Source of the DNA: Bacteroidota bacterium
GTDB lineage: Bacteria; Bacteroidota; Bacteroidia; Bacteroidales; JAGONC01
Assembly: GCA_022711405.1 (NCBI GenBank)
Contig: JAKLFC010000010.1
Span: 1-64,000, forward strand
Direction: 5' to 3'
Length of the DNA: 64,000 bases
Part shown: piece by piece, positions 33,211 to 42,380 of the stretch
Position numbering within the stretch: the stretch's first letter is position 1
How the letters are laid out: each line of letters opens with the position of its first letter
The notes under the pieces: model-generated
Database searches by the model: none
Seen by the model: the letters and a program-made list of their open reading frames with translations, nothing else
What the model was told of the DNA's origin: nothing
Translations under genes and position numbers: made by a program

Positions 33211-35748
33211 ATGCCCAGCCATTTTAACAAACCCCACATTGATAAAATTGAAGATTATGCCATAGGTCATCGCTATATTGATCGCAAAAGGAAAATTGAG
33301 TTTCCGATTCGATCACGTAATCGAGATGCGCATGGACGAAGGATTTTAAGGCAACTTGAAGCAATCCGTCAACAATTTGAAATCGAAGAAGATAGCGAAA
33401 TTCCTGAAAATATTGTCAAGGATGATGCCATTTATGTATCATTTGTTTCCGATTGGGACTATCCATTAAAATTTGAGCAACTGAACCAAAATACAGATGT
33501 GCCTAAATATCAAATCATAAACATTAAACAGGAACAAAATCCTGAAAATGAAAATCAATTTCGATATAAAGTTCTTGTAATGCTCACCAAAGGCGGGATA
33601 AGCCATTTTATAAAAAAAGCAGAGGAATATTTAACAGAGAATATAAAAGATAGGGAAGGTAATCTTACAGATAAGCCTAAATCATATCAATTGATATCAA
33701 ACATTCAAAACATTCAAATAGCAGCACTTCAGGCATTTTGGTCAGATGAATCGGAAATAAATTTTCCTGATTATGACGTAGTTACTTGGTGGGAAGCATG
33801 GTTTAGAAAAACAAATGAAGGTACAGCGAAGATTAATGCTGTAGAGAATAATCTTACCAGCCGAGGAGCTGTGTTAGGAGAGTTACAATTAGAGTTTCCA
33901 GAGCATTATGTAAGGTTGGTCAGAGGTACAGCATCTCAACTATCGCAGTCGTTAATGTTATTGGATAATCTCGCAGAATTACGTAAACCACAGGTTTTAT
34001 CTGATGTTATTTCATTAGATAATGTAACTTATAACGAAAGGGATCGTTGGCTAAGGGAATTGCTAAGTCATATCGAACATCGAATCAGTGATAATTCGGT
34101 TCTGATTTGTTTACTTGATAGCGGTGTTAACAATCAACACCCATTGATTAATCCATCACTTCCTGATAATAGATTGTACTCGTTGAATCCTGATTGGGGT
34201 AAATTTGATGGTGAACGAGGCGGTGGGCATGGAACTGGAATGGCCGGTTTGACTCTTTATGGTGACTTGACTGAAGTAATCTTATATCCTGCAAATATTC
34301 AGATTAGATATGGCCTTGAATCTTTTAAAATTTATAACCCTAATTCAGCCAATAACCCCAAACTTTATGGTGCCATATACGAATTAGCTTGTAGTAAGCC
34401 AATTGTAGATCGACCAGAAAATATTCGAGTCTTTTGCTTGTCAGTGACAAATAAAGATTTTGTTTTTCATGGCAGGCCATCATCAAGTTCAGCTTCAATA
34501 GATAAAATCGCTTTTGGGAATACGTTGAATCCACCTGATCCGCAATTGATTTTAGTAAGTGGTGGAAACGTTATAATAGAAAGAGCAGAGGAATACCCAT
34601 TGAATAACTTCTATGAATCAATCCAAGATCCAGCTCAGGCTTATAACGCTTTGACTGTAGGAAGTTATACAAGAAAAATTAATGTTAATCAAGAACAATG
34701 GCCTGGATGGAGGCCATTAGCTAATTGTGGCGCATTCGCCCCATCCAATTCAACTTCGGGAACCTGGGAGACAAAATGGCCTAACAAACCTGATATTGTA
34801 ATGGAAGGTGGCAATCTTGGGTACAATGGAAACGACGTCAGTTATTTAGATAGTTTGCAATTGTTAACAACCCATAAGAATTCACAATTAAATATTTTCC
34901 AAACATTTGGACAAACGAGTGCGGCGGTCGCATTAGCATCAAAAATGGCTGCTGAACTGAGAACCGAATATCCAAATTATTGGCCTGAGACCATTCGAGC
35001 TTTGATTGTAAATTCTGCAGTATGGACTGAAGAAATGTTAACAGGTAAAAATCTTGACTTGGAAGCTGACAGACGATCAATATTGCGTTCGGTTGGATAT
35101 GGAGTTCCAAATTTAGAAAAAGCACGCTATAGTGCTAATAATTGTTTGACAATGTTAGCTCAAAGAACAATCCAACCTTTCAGGGTAGAAGATTCAAAGG
35201 TAAAGTATAATGAGTACCATCTGTATGAGCTTCCTTGGCCAGTTGATGTATTAAGGGATGGAATTGGAGATAATGACGTCACCATCAAAGTAACTTTATC
35301 CTATTTTATTGAACCAAATCCAGGTAATCGTCAATATGCAACAAACTTTCGCTATCATTCTCATGGGCTTGATTTCAAGTTGATTAAACCTACTGAAACA
35401 ATAGAGATGTTTAGGAGAAGAGTATCTGCAGCTTCTTTGGAATCTGAGGAAACCGATGATGATACTATCGATACATCAGCTGAGGACTGGACGTTAAGAG
35501 AAAGAATTAGGAGTAAAGGTTCTATAAAAAAAGATTTTCTAACAACCTCTGGCATAAGTTTAGCAAATAGAAATGTCCTTGCAGTTTATCCTAAAAACGG
35601 GTGGTATCGAACAAGGAAAATACTTGGGAAGGTCGAATCATTAGTCAGGTATAGCTTAATTATTTCTTTAGAAACACCTGAGGTCGAAATTGATCTTTAC
35701 ACGCCGGTTTTAACTGCTATTCAGACGAGTATTCCTATTAATACCTAA
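33211..35748 (+). CDS. Subtilisin-like (S8) protease, IetS-like
   Basis: 845 residues, cytoplasmic (no signal peptide), starting on the base after the AAA gene's stop codon. An N-terminal region of ~290 residues of unknown fold precedes the S8 catalytic domain: Asp303 (L-L-D-S-G-V-N), His340 (G-G-G-H-G-T-G-M-A), oxyanion Asn453 (S-G-G-N) and Ser570 (G-Q-T-S-A-A-V-A). About 220 further residues follow. In IetAS the protease is the toxic partner restrained by the ATPase. Both genes are AT-rich relative to the core chromosome. Relatives are far larger than secreted subtilisins, matching this length. Confidence 0.87.
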   Translation: MPSHFNKPHIDKIEDYAIGHRYIDRKRKIEFPIRSRNRDAHGRRILRQLEAIRQQFEIEEDSEIPENIVKDDAIYVSFVSDWDYPLKFEQLNQNTDVPKYQIINIKQEQNPENENQFRYKVLVMLTKGGISHFIKKAEEYLTENIKDREGNLTDKPKSYQLISNIQNIQIAALQAFWSDESEINFPDYDVVTWWEAWFRKTNEGTAKINAVENNLTSRGAVLGELQLEFPEHYVRLVRGTASQLSQSLMLLDNLAELRKPQVLSDVISLDNVTYNERDRWLRELLSHIEHRISDNSVLICLLDSGVNNQHPLINPSLPDNRLYSLNPDWGKFDGERGGGHGTGMAGLTLYGDLTEVILYPANIQIRYGLESFKIYNPNSANNPKLYGAIYELACSKPIVDRPENIRVFCLSVTNKDFVFHGRPSSSSASIDKIAFGNTLNPPDPQLILVSGGNVIIERAEEYPLNNFYESIQDPAQAYNALTVGSYTRKINVNQEQWPGWRPLANCGAFAPSNSTSGTWETKWPNKPDIVMEGGNLGYNGNDVSYLDSLQLLTTHKNSQLNIFQTFGQTSAAVALASKMAAELRTEYPNYWPETIRALIVNSAVWTEEMLTGKNLDLEADRRSILRSVGYGVPNLEKARYSANNCLTMLAQRTIQPFRVEDSKVKYNEYHLYELPWPVDVLRDGIGDNDVTIKVTLSYFIEPNPGNRQYATNFRYHSHGLDFKLIKPTETIEMFRRRVSAASLESEETDDDTIDTSAEDWTLRERIRSKGSIKKDFLTTSGISLANRNVLAVYPKNGWYRTRKILGKVESLVRYSLIISLETPEVEIDLYTPVLTAIQTSIPINT

Positions 35749-36305
35749 GGTTTCAGAATAAGAGATTAGGCCACTGCAATCTTGGAATTAGTTAGGTACT
35801 CCCCATTCTTTAGACCACCAAATGCCTTTTCTTAATTGAATTTAATGTTACTTTTTGTTGTGTTAATGCTGTTAATATGTAAGCCTTCGGTGTGATGCAT
35901 ATTGATCCGTAAGCAAAAAAGACTTTAATTCCAGCACGATATTATTTCAGATTTCCAGGGAGATTAGACCATCACAGATTATTTCGAACAAATGTAAATT
36001 TCAATTGAAAAGTATACCAGTATTTCAGTTAAAGAGCATATCACTTTTCAAAAGTAAAAATAACAATGATATACAGCTAGAAAGGGCATACATCCAAATC
36101 TTTAATGAGCCAAAATCAAAAATTCAAAGCGATTGATCTGGACAATATTGAGGTTCTTTACCTTGGATACAAAGTCCTTTTTGGATAGATCTTAAAAAGA
36201 GTGAACGTTAAATTGGAATTATTTCGAAGCCATTAAATCTGATTACTTGAAGAAGGTTATATTTTAAAAAAACTATCAAAAGCGGTAATTAATTTTATTA
36301 TTGTG
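35749..36305. other. AT-rich gap at the right edge of the defence island
   Basis: About 560 bp without a convincing gene. A 26-codon frame begins at an ATG near 36105 and ends in TAG near 36188, with protein-like content but no recognised family; it may be a remnant. There is no integrase, att-like repeat or tRNA end to mark an integration border. Confidence 0.4.
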
Positions 36306-36313
36306 TATATTTG
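36306..36313 (+). promoter_or_regulatory. -7 box for a small transcript
   Basis: TATATTTG fits TAnnTTTG; the next ~110 bp end in a strong terminator, so a short transcript is predicted. Confidence 0.45.
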
Positions 36314-36319
36314 CATCAC

Positions 36320-36422
36320 TTTTTAGACATAAAGATGGTTGCAGATCTAACTGCAAGAATTAAAATATACTTAAAAGATATAAAAAGAGCCGTCCGGATT
36401 TGTTGACGGCTCTTATTTTTTT
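36320..36422 (+). ncRNA. Predicted small RNA with optional 23-residue ORF
   Basis: Bounded by a TAnnTTTG box and an intrinsic terminator; the 5' end is only estimated. It contains a small TTGCAG/CTGCAA stem. It also holds a frame ATG (36335) to TGA (36406) for a basic peptide beginning M-V-A-D-L-T-A-R-I-K and ending R-A-V-R-I-C; the stop lies inside the terminator stem. It could be a regulatory RNA, a small-peptide mRNA or both. I do not recognise it as a known Rfam family. Confidence 0.4.
36385..36422 (+). terminator. Intrinsic terminator of the small transcript
   Basis: Stem AAGAGCCGTC (36385-36394) pairs exactly with GACGGCTCTT (36405-36414) around a 10-nt loop and is followed by ATTTTTTT. 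Confidence 0.8.
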
Positions 36423-36596
36423 ATTTACAGTTACAGATAAGGAATTTCATGGCACAGCATCCATTTATTTCCGAACTATTTAATCCTGCTATTAATCTGT
36501 AATGTGATGCCTTTTGACTTCTCACTCTAAAGAGCGGACCAAGTCAGACTTTGTTGTGAATCGTTCCTGTCCTGGTATGGAATTTTGACCCTACAA

Positions 36597-36653
36597 TTTT
36601 CTGAAATTTGGATCCTGGAATTTGTTTGGAATTTGTATGTTGGGATTTGGGAT
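36597..36653. repeat. Dispersed AATTCCAAAT repeat, copy 2 (half)
   Basis: CTGGAATTTGTTTGGAATTTGTATGTTGGGATTTGGGATTT-type sequence, split here for length, matches the right arm of the copy at 26038. It ends flush with the gltX stop codon on the minus strand. Confidence 0.7.
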
Positions 36654-38186
36654 TTAAGATCCGGAAAGCGCTTCAACACCGGTAATAATCCTCCTGACGG
36701 TTTCAGCTTTCCCGATGGTCTCCATAATCTCCGTCAGGTGCGGCCCGATGCCGGCACCGACCAGGCACAGCCGTAATGCATTCATCACCTGCCCCGTGCC
36801 GTAGCCTTTCTGCTCGATCCAATCTTTCAGCCTTGCTTCAAGGGCTGACGACGTAAATGGTTCAAGGTCTTTCAGCAGGGTTGCAGCCTCTGTCATAATC
36901 GCAGGCGTTTCTTGCTTCCAGCGTTTCCTGACCACCTCCTGATCGTAGCTTTCCGGGGCTTTGAAAAAGAACCACGACTGATCCCACATATCTTTAACGA
37001 AATCAACTCGTTCCCTGACCATTTCCACTACTTTGCGGATCCGGGAGTCATCAGCCCGAACGCCTTTTTCTGCCAGCACAGGGCGGAACTGATTCACCAG
37101 TTCTTCCACGGGCCTCTGCTGCAGGTACTGCCGGTTGTACCATTTCGCTTTTTCGGGATCGAAACGGGATCCGGATTTGCCAACCCGTTCAATGGAAAAA
37201 GCTTCAATGAGCTCATCCATTGAAAACAGCTCCTGCTCTGTCCCCGGATTCCACCCCAGGAACGCCAGCATGTTCACAAAGGCTTCGGGGAAATAACCGG
37301 ATTCGCGGTAGCCGGATGATACCTCTCCCGTGAACGGGTCTTTCCACTGCAACGGGAAAACGGGAAATCCGAGCCTGTCGCCGTCACGTTTTGATAACTT
37401 GCCTTTGCCGTCAGGTTTCAGCAGCAAGGGCAGATGGGCAAATTCCGGTTCTTTCCATCCGAACGCCCTGTACAGCAGCGCATGCAGGGGCAGCGAAGGC
37501 AACCACTCCTCACCGCGGATCACATGGGTGACCTTCATCAGGTGATCATCCACCACGTTGGCCAGGTGGTACGTGGGCATGCCGTCGGACTTGAACAGGA
37601 CCTTGTCGTCGAGGGTGGATGAATGTACGATGACCCAGTCACGGATCAGGTCATATACGCGCACCTCCTGGCCGGAAGGGATCATAAAGCGAATGACATA
37701 AGGCTGGCCGTCATTCACTCTCTGCCTGACCTCCGTTGCCGGAAGCGTCAGTGAATTGGTCATCGACATACGGGAAAGGTAACCATAACTGGTATTGATG
37801 GCTTTTTCGCTTTCCAGCCGCCTGCGCATCTGCTCCAGTTCCTCCGGTGTATCGAAGGCCAGGTAAGCTTTCCCTGAGGCGACAAGCTGCTCGGCATAGT
37901 CACGGTATATGGCCTGCCGGTCGGATTGCCGGTAAGGGGCATACGGCCCGCCTTCACGGATCCCTTCATCGAAGTGCAGCCCGATCCAGTGCAATGACTC
38001 GATGATGTAATCTTCTGCACCGGGCACAAACCGCCCCTGGTCCGTATCCTCAATGCGAAGAATGAACCTGCCCTGATGTTTCCTGGCAAACAGGTAATTG
38101 TACAATGCAGTCCGAACACCCCCAATATGTAACGGTCCGGTCGGACTTGGCGCAAACCGTACCCGTATCTCTCTGGTACCTTCCAT
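36654..38186 (-). CDS. gltX: Glutamyl-tRNA synthetase
   Basis: 510 residues from the ATG giving M-E-G-T-R-E-I-R-V-R-F; an ATG eight codons earlier also exists but is closer to the promoter than usual. It attaches glutamate to tRNA-Glu. HIGH-type motif P-S-P-T-G-P-L-H-I-G-G near residue 13-23, the GluRS form; K-L-S-K-R-D-G-D is the KMSKS equivalent. The C-terminal half is the all-helical anticodon-binding domain of bacterial GluRS. Having both gltX and glnS means each tRNA can be charged directly. Divergent from the M49 peptidase gene. Confidence 0.96.
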   Translation of the reverse strand: MEGTREIRVRFAPSPTGPLHIGGVRTALYNYLFARKHQGRFILRIEDTDQGRFVPGAEDYIIESLHWIGLHFDEGIREGGPYAPYRQSDRQAIYRDYAEQLVASGKAYLAFDTPEELEQMRRRLESEKAINTSYGYLSRMSMTNSLTLPATEVRQRVNDGQPYVIRFMIPSGQEVRVYDLIRDWVIVHSSTLDDKVLFKSDGMPTYHLANVVDDHLMKVTHVIRGEEWLPSLPLHALLYRAFGWKEPEFAHLPLLLKPDGKGKLSKRDGDRLGFPVFPLQWKDPFTGEVSSGYRESGYFPEAFVNMLAFLGWNPGTEQELFSMDELIEAFSIERVGKSGSRFDPEKAKWYNRQYLQQRPVEELVNQFRPVLAEKGVRADDSRIRKVVEMVRERVDFVKDMWDQSWFFFKAPESYDQEVVRKRWKQETPAIMTEAATLLKDLEPFTSSALEARLKDWIEQKGYGTGQVMNALRLCLVGAGIGPHLTEIMETIGKAETVRRIITGVEALSGS

Positions 38187-38207
38187 AAATTCATTGAAAT
38201 TGAGGGA

Positions 38208-38215
38208 CAAAGATA
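38208..38215 (-). promoter_or_regulatory. gltX -7 box
   Basis: TATCTTTG on the minus strand, 21 bp before the ATG at 38186. Confidence 0.5.
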
Positions 38216-38225
38216 CGTATCCTGC

Positions 38226-38255
38226 TTTGAATTATGGGAAGATTGACTAATTTTG
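38226..38255 (+). promoter_or_regulatory. Promoter for the M49-like peptidase gene
   Basis: TTTG (38226-38229), 18 bp, TAATTTTG (38248-38255), 40 bp before the ATG at 38296. Confidence 0.6.
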
Positions 38256-38295
38256 CCCGTTTACAACCTTCATATCCTACAAAATCATAGTTATT

Positions 38296-39993
38296 ATGAA
38301 AAGACTCATTTTTGCAGGTACATCCATGGTAATTTTGTTCCTTGCAGCCTGCACAACAAAACCTGTTATGACAGAAGACCAGAAGGAAAAAAGTCATCCC
38401 GGTATCCTTCCGCAGCTTGAAACCTATCAACCCTCTTCACAGGCCCGGGTAGATGCACGCCTGGCCATCTATGCCCCCGTTGACCTGAAAGCGGATATCA
38501 GTCACCTGAGTGATAAGGAAAAACAGATCCTCCCATTGCTGTTCGACGTGGCTCAGATCATGGACGAACTTTACTGGCAGCAAACCCTGGGAAACAGGGA
38601 AGCTTTTCTGGGTAAGATTCCGGATCAAAACACGCGTACATTTGCAGAGATCAATTATGGTCCCTGGGACCGCCTCGACGACAACCGCTCCTTCATTGAG
38701 GGAGTCGGTGAAAAACCGGCAGGCGCCAACTTTTACCCGCTGGATATGACCAAGGAAGAGTTTGAGGCATTCAATGATTCCACAAAGACCAGTCTGTATA
38801 CCCTGATCCGCAGGAATGAGGACGGGACGCTCCGCAGTGTCTGGTATCATGAAGCCTATGCGGAGAAGATCACTCAGGCTGCTGACCTTCTTGAACGTGC
38901 CGCCGCCCTTGCCGAGGATGAAGGTCTGAGAAATTACCTCAGCCACCGTGCAAAGGCGCTGCTGACCGACGACTATCAGCAGAGTGATTTCAGGTGGCTG
39001 GAGATGAAAAACTCCAACATTGATTTTGTAGTTGGCCCGATCGAAAATTATGAGGACGGATTGTTCGGATACAAGGCAGCCTATGAATCGTTCATCCTGA
39101 TCCGGGATAACGAGTGGAGCCAGCGGCTGGCCAGGTATGCTGCCATGCTGCCCGGCCTGCAGAAAGGATTGCCGGTAGAAGATGCATACAAACAGGATAC
39201 CCCCGGAACCGATGCCGACCTGAATGCCTATGATGTCATTTTCTACGCGGGCGACTGTAATTCCGGCAGCAAGACCATCGCCATCAACCTGCCCAACGAT
39301 GAGCAGGTACAGCTTCAGGCAGGCAGCCGCAAGCTGCAACTGAAAAATGCCATGCGCGCCAAATTCGACAAGATCCTGGTTCCGATTGCACAGATGATCA
39401 TTGACCCGGAACAGCAGAAATACGTGACCTTCGATGCCTTTTTCAGCAATACGATGTTCCATGAAGTGGCCCACGGTCTTGGGATCAAGAATACCATCAA
39501 CGGGAAGGGAACGGTCAGAAGCGCCCTGAAAGAACAGTATTCGGCACTGGAAGAGGGGAAGGCGGATATCATGGGCCTGTACCTGGTGACCAAATTATAC
39601 GAGATGGGAGAGATCACGGAAGATGCACTGAAGGAAAATTACATCACCTTCTTTGCAGGCATTTTCAGGTCTTCACGTTTTGGGGCGGCCAGCGCGCACG
39701 GAAAGGCCAACATGATGCGCTTCAATTATTTTGAGGAAAAAGGTGTGTTCACAAGAAGCGATCAGGGATACTATACGGTGGATTTTGAAAAGATGAAGGC
39801 AGCCATGATCTCTTCCGTCCAGGACATCATGCATGTGCAGGGCGATGGCAACTACGACCTTGCCAGGCAATGGATCGCAGAAAAGGGAGTGATCATGCCC
39901 GGGCTGCAGGCAGATCTCGACCGGCTGAACGGCTCCAGCATCCCTGTTGATATCGTGTTCAACCAGGGGAAGGCGGTTGCGGGGCTTGAGTAA
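38296..39993 (+). CDS. M49-like zinc peptidase lipoprotein (dipeptidyl-peptidase III family)
   Basis: 565 residues. The lipobox L-A-A-C at about residue 19 marks a lipoprotein. The zinc site is H-E-V-A-H at 389-393 with the downstream acidic pair Glu419-Glu420 in E-E-G-K-A-D, the arrangement of M49 enzymes (HExxxH/EExxAE in classical DPP III; here the shortened HExxH form seen in Bacteroidota relatives). The family removes dipeptides from the N-terminus of oligopeptides. It lies just upstream of an S46 dipeptidyl-peptidase, so the two probably degrade imported peptides together in the periplasm. Confidence 0.85.
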   Translation: MKRLIFAGTSMVILFLAACTTKPVMTEDQKEKSHPGILPQLETYQPSSQARVDARLAIYAPVDLKADISHLSDKEKQILPLLFDVAQIMDELYWQQTLGNREAFLGKIPDQNTRTFAEINYGPWDRLDDNRSFIEGVGEKPAGANFYPLDMTKEEFEAFNDSTKTSLYTLIRRNEDGTLRSVWYHEAYAEKITQAADLLERAAALAEDEGLRNYLSHRAKALLTDDYQQSDFRWLEMKNSNIDFVVGPIENYEDGLFGYKAAYESFILIRDNEWSQRLARYAAMLPGLQKGLPVEDAYKQDTPGTDADLNAYDVIFYAGDCNSGSKTIAINLPNDEQVQLQAGSRKLQLKNAMRAKFDKILVPIAQMIIDPEQQKYVTFDAFFSNTMFHEVAHGLGIKNTINGKGTVRSALKEQYSALEEGKADIMGLYLVTKLYEMGEITEDALKENYITFFAGIFRSSRFGAASAHGKANMMRFNYFEEKGVFTRSDQGYYTVDFEKMKAAMISSVQDIMHVQGDGNYDLARQWIAEKGVIMPGLQADLDRLNGSSIPVDIVFNQGKAVAGLE

Positions 39994-40030
39994 TTGATTG
40001 CACCTCCCCCTGCCCCCTCCCCATTCGGGT

Positions 40031-40075
40031 AGGGGTGACAATTTGACAATTTGACAGTTTAACAATTTAATAATG
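40031..40075. repeat. CAATTTGA repeat between the two peptidase genes
   Basis: GACAATTTGACAATTTGACA followed by GTTTAACAATTTAATAATG: short imperfect tandem units. A reverse-complement relative lies at about 63574-63605. Confidence 0.65.
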
Positions 40076-40083
40076 TTTATTTT

Positions 40084-42240
40084 ATGAAAAAATTCATTTT
40101 TGTTTTCTTGATGATCCTTGCAGTTGGTAGAAGTATGATTGCCGGTGTTCCACCGGATGAAGGAATGTGGCTGCCCATCTTTGTCGAACGGCTGAACTAC
40201 GCCGATATGCAGAACCTGGGGCTGAAACTTACTGCGGAGGAGATCTACAGCATCAATCATTCCAGTATGAAGGATGCGATCGTGAACCTGGGAGGCTTCT
40301 GCACCGCTGAGGTGGTATCGCCGGAAGGCTTGCTGCTGACCAACCATCACTGCGGTTATGATGCGATCCAATCGCACAGTTCCATCGACCACGATTATCT
40401 CACCGATGGCTTCTGGGCTATGACGCGGGAAGAAGAACTGCCCAATGAGGGCCTGACAGCTACTTTCTTCGTCCGCATGGAGGATGTGACCGCCAAAGTA
40501 CTGGCAGGGGTCAACGATGAAATGACGGAAGATGACCGCCGGAAAGCCATTGATGAGGCAAGCCAGAAACTGGAGGAAGAAGCTGGCGAGGACGGGAAAT
40601 ACGATGTGGAGGTCACCGAGTTTTTTGAGGGGAACGAGTATTACCTCTTCGTTTACCTGACCTACCTGGATGTGCGCCTGGTGGGTGCACCGCCATCTTC
40701 GATAGGAAAATTCGGAGGGGATACCGATAACTGGATGTGGCCCAGGCATACGGGCGACTTCAGCATGTTCCGTGTCTATACGGGTCCCGATGGCAATCCG
40801 GCACCCTTTGCCAAAGAAAACATCCCTTATAAGGCACCCTATCATTTACCCGTATCCATCAAGGGCTATAAGGAAAATGACTTTGCCATGATCTGGGGTT
40901 ATCCCGGACAGACTGACCGCTACCGGACGTCCTACGGGATACAACTGACCCTGGAAGATCAGAATCCGGCGATCATCCATATCGGCAATGTCATCCTGCC
41001 CCTGATGAAAGAACAGATGGATGCCAGCAAGACCGTCAATATACAGTATGCATCCAAGTATGCCAACATTGCCAATTTCTGGAAAAACAAGATCGGTGAA
41101 TCCCGTGGATTGAAACGCCTGAGGGTCATGGATGAGAAAAAGGCACTGGAAGACCAGTTCGGGCAATGGGTGAATGCAGATCCATCCAGGACGGAGAAAT
41201 ACGGAAAGGTGATCAGTGATTTCAAAGAAGGCTATGGATACCTGAAGGAAAAACAGATCCAGAAAACGGTCTGGTATTTCCAGATGCCCCTGTTCGTGTC
41301 ATCAGCCATGATCTTTCCCATACAGAATATGGGGCTGGAAGGACTCCTATCCCGTAAAGATCTTGCCCAGCAGGAGCTGGATCCTTATTATGCACGTTCT
41401 GAAGAGCATTTCAGGGATTATGATGCCGCCACCGAACAAAGGATCTATGCGGCCGCACTGAAACTGATCTATGACAATGTTCCCTCCGACCTGATGCCCG
41501 GGATTTTCGCCAGCCTCATCACACCCAAATACAATAATGATTTTGATGCCTTTGCCAGGGATGCCTTCGCCACTTCCCTGTTTGCGACAAAAGCCAGTTA
41601 TGAGGCTTTTCTGGCCAAACCGAACCAGAAGAAGTTCCAGAAGGACCTGATGTACCAGGTAACTTCATCCATTTACCAGGGTTTTATGATACTGAACGGA
41701 TTATCCGGCGAGGTGGGATCGAAGATCGACCAGGCCAAACGGCTTTATATTGCCGGATTGCGTGAAATGTCACCCGGCAAGGTGTTCTACCCCGACGCCA
41801 ACAGCACCATGCGGCTGACCTATGGACAGGTGCTGGATTATTTTCCTGCCGATGCGGTGCATTACGATTATTTTACCACACTGGACGGCGTGATGGAAAA
41901 GGAGGATCCGTCCAATGAGGAGTTCATTGTGCCAGACAAGCTCAAAGAACTGTACAGTAAAAAGGATTTTGGCATTTATGGTGAGAAGGGTGAGATGTAC
42001 GTGTGCTTCCTGACCAATACCGACATCACAGGTGGTAATTCGGGAAGCCCGGTCATTAACGGTGACGGAGAACTGATCGGGATTGCCTTCGACGGCAACT
42101 GGGAAGCCATGAGTGGCGATATTGCATTTGAGCCCGCCCTGCAGCGCACCATCAGTGTGGATATCCGCTACGTGCTGTTCATCATCGACAAATATGCCGG
42201 AGCAAAGCACCTTGTACGTGAAATGACACTGAAGGGCTGA
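40084..42240 (+). CDS. S46 family dipeptidyl-peptidase, DPP7-type
   Basis: 718 residues, matching DPP7/DPP11. Signal peptide ~20 residues. The chymotrypsin-like core holds His89 in T-N-H-H-C-G-Y and Ser653 in G-G-N-S-G-S-P; the catalytic Asp should lie near 225 (D-T-D-N-W-M-W-P-R-H). In this family the residue 18 positions after the Ser sets the S1 pocket: Gly in DPP7 (hydrophobic P1), Arg in DPP11 (Asp/Glu P1). Here it is Gly671 (A-F-D-G-N-W-E), so DPP7-like specificity is predicted. It works in the periplasm to release dipeptides for amino-acid fermentation. An M49-like gene precedes it at 90 bp. Confidence 0.93.
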   Translation: MKKFIFVFLMILAVGRSMIAGVPPDEGMWLPIFVERLNYADMQNLGLKLTAEEIYSINHSSMKDAIVNLGGFCTAEVVSPEGLLLTNHHCGYDAIQSHSSIDHDYLTDGFWAMTREEELPNEGLTATFFVRMEDVTAKVLAGVNDEMTEDDRRKAIDEASQKLEEEAGEDGKYDVEVTEFFEGNEYYLFVYLTYLDVRLVGAPPSSIGKFGGDTDNWMWPRHTGDFSMFRVYTGPDGNPAPFAKENIPYKAPYHLPVSIKGYKENDFAMIWGYPGQTDRYRTSYGIQLTLEDQNPAIIHIGNVILPLMKEQMDASKTVNIQYASKYANIANFWKNKIGESRGLKRLRVMDEKKALEDQFGQWVNADPSRTEKYGKVISDFKEGYGYLKEKQIQKTVWYFQMPLFVSSAMIFPIQNMGLEGLLSRKDLAQQELDPYYARSEEHFRDYDAATEQRIYAAALKLIYDNVPSDLMPGIFASLITPKYNNDFDAFARDAFATSLFATKASYEAFLAKPNQKKFQKDLMYQVTSSIYQGFMILNGLSGEVGSKIDQAKRLYIAGLREMSPGKVFYPDANSTMRLTYGQVLDYFPADAVHYDYFTTLDGVMEKEDPSNEEFIVPDKLKELYSKKDFGIYGEKGEMYVCFLTNTDITGGNSGSPVINGDGELIGIAFDGNWEAMSGDIAFEPALQRTISVDIRYVLFIIDKYAGAKHLVREMTLKG

Positions 42241-42246
42241 AACAGA

Positions 42247-42377
42247 TAAAATTCCAAATCCCAACATCCAAATTCCAAACAAATCTCAAGATTCAAATTC
42301 CAACGCATTGTCAAGGCTTTGGACCCTGGGATTTGGAATTTGTTTGGAATTTGGTGCCTGGGATTTGGGATTTGCGA
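42247..42377. repeat. Dispersed AATTCCAAAT hairpin repeat, copy 3
   Basis: AAAATTCCAAATCCCAACAT…ATTCCAAACAAAT on the left and GGATTTGGAATTTGTTTGG…GGGATTTGGGATTTG on the right. It fills the whole gap between two convergent genes and can form a stem in either transcript, so it is a likely bidirectional terminator. Confidence 0.78.
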
Positions 42378-42380
42378 GGT

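Noticed and set aside
39673-40845. Long minus-strand frame across the M49 and S46 genes
   Set aside because: It crosses two real genes and an intergenic repeat; composition and translation are not protein-like.
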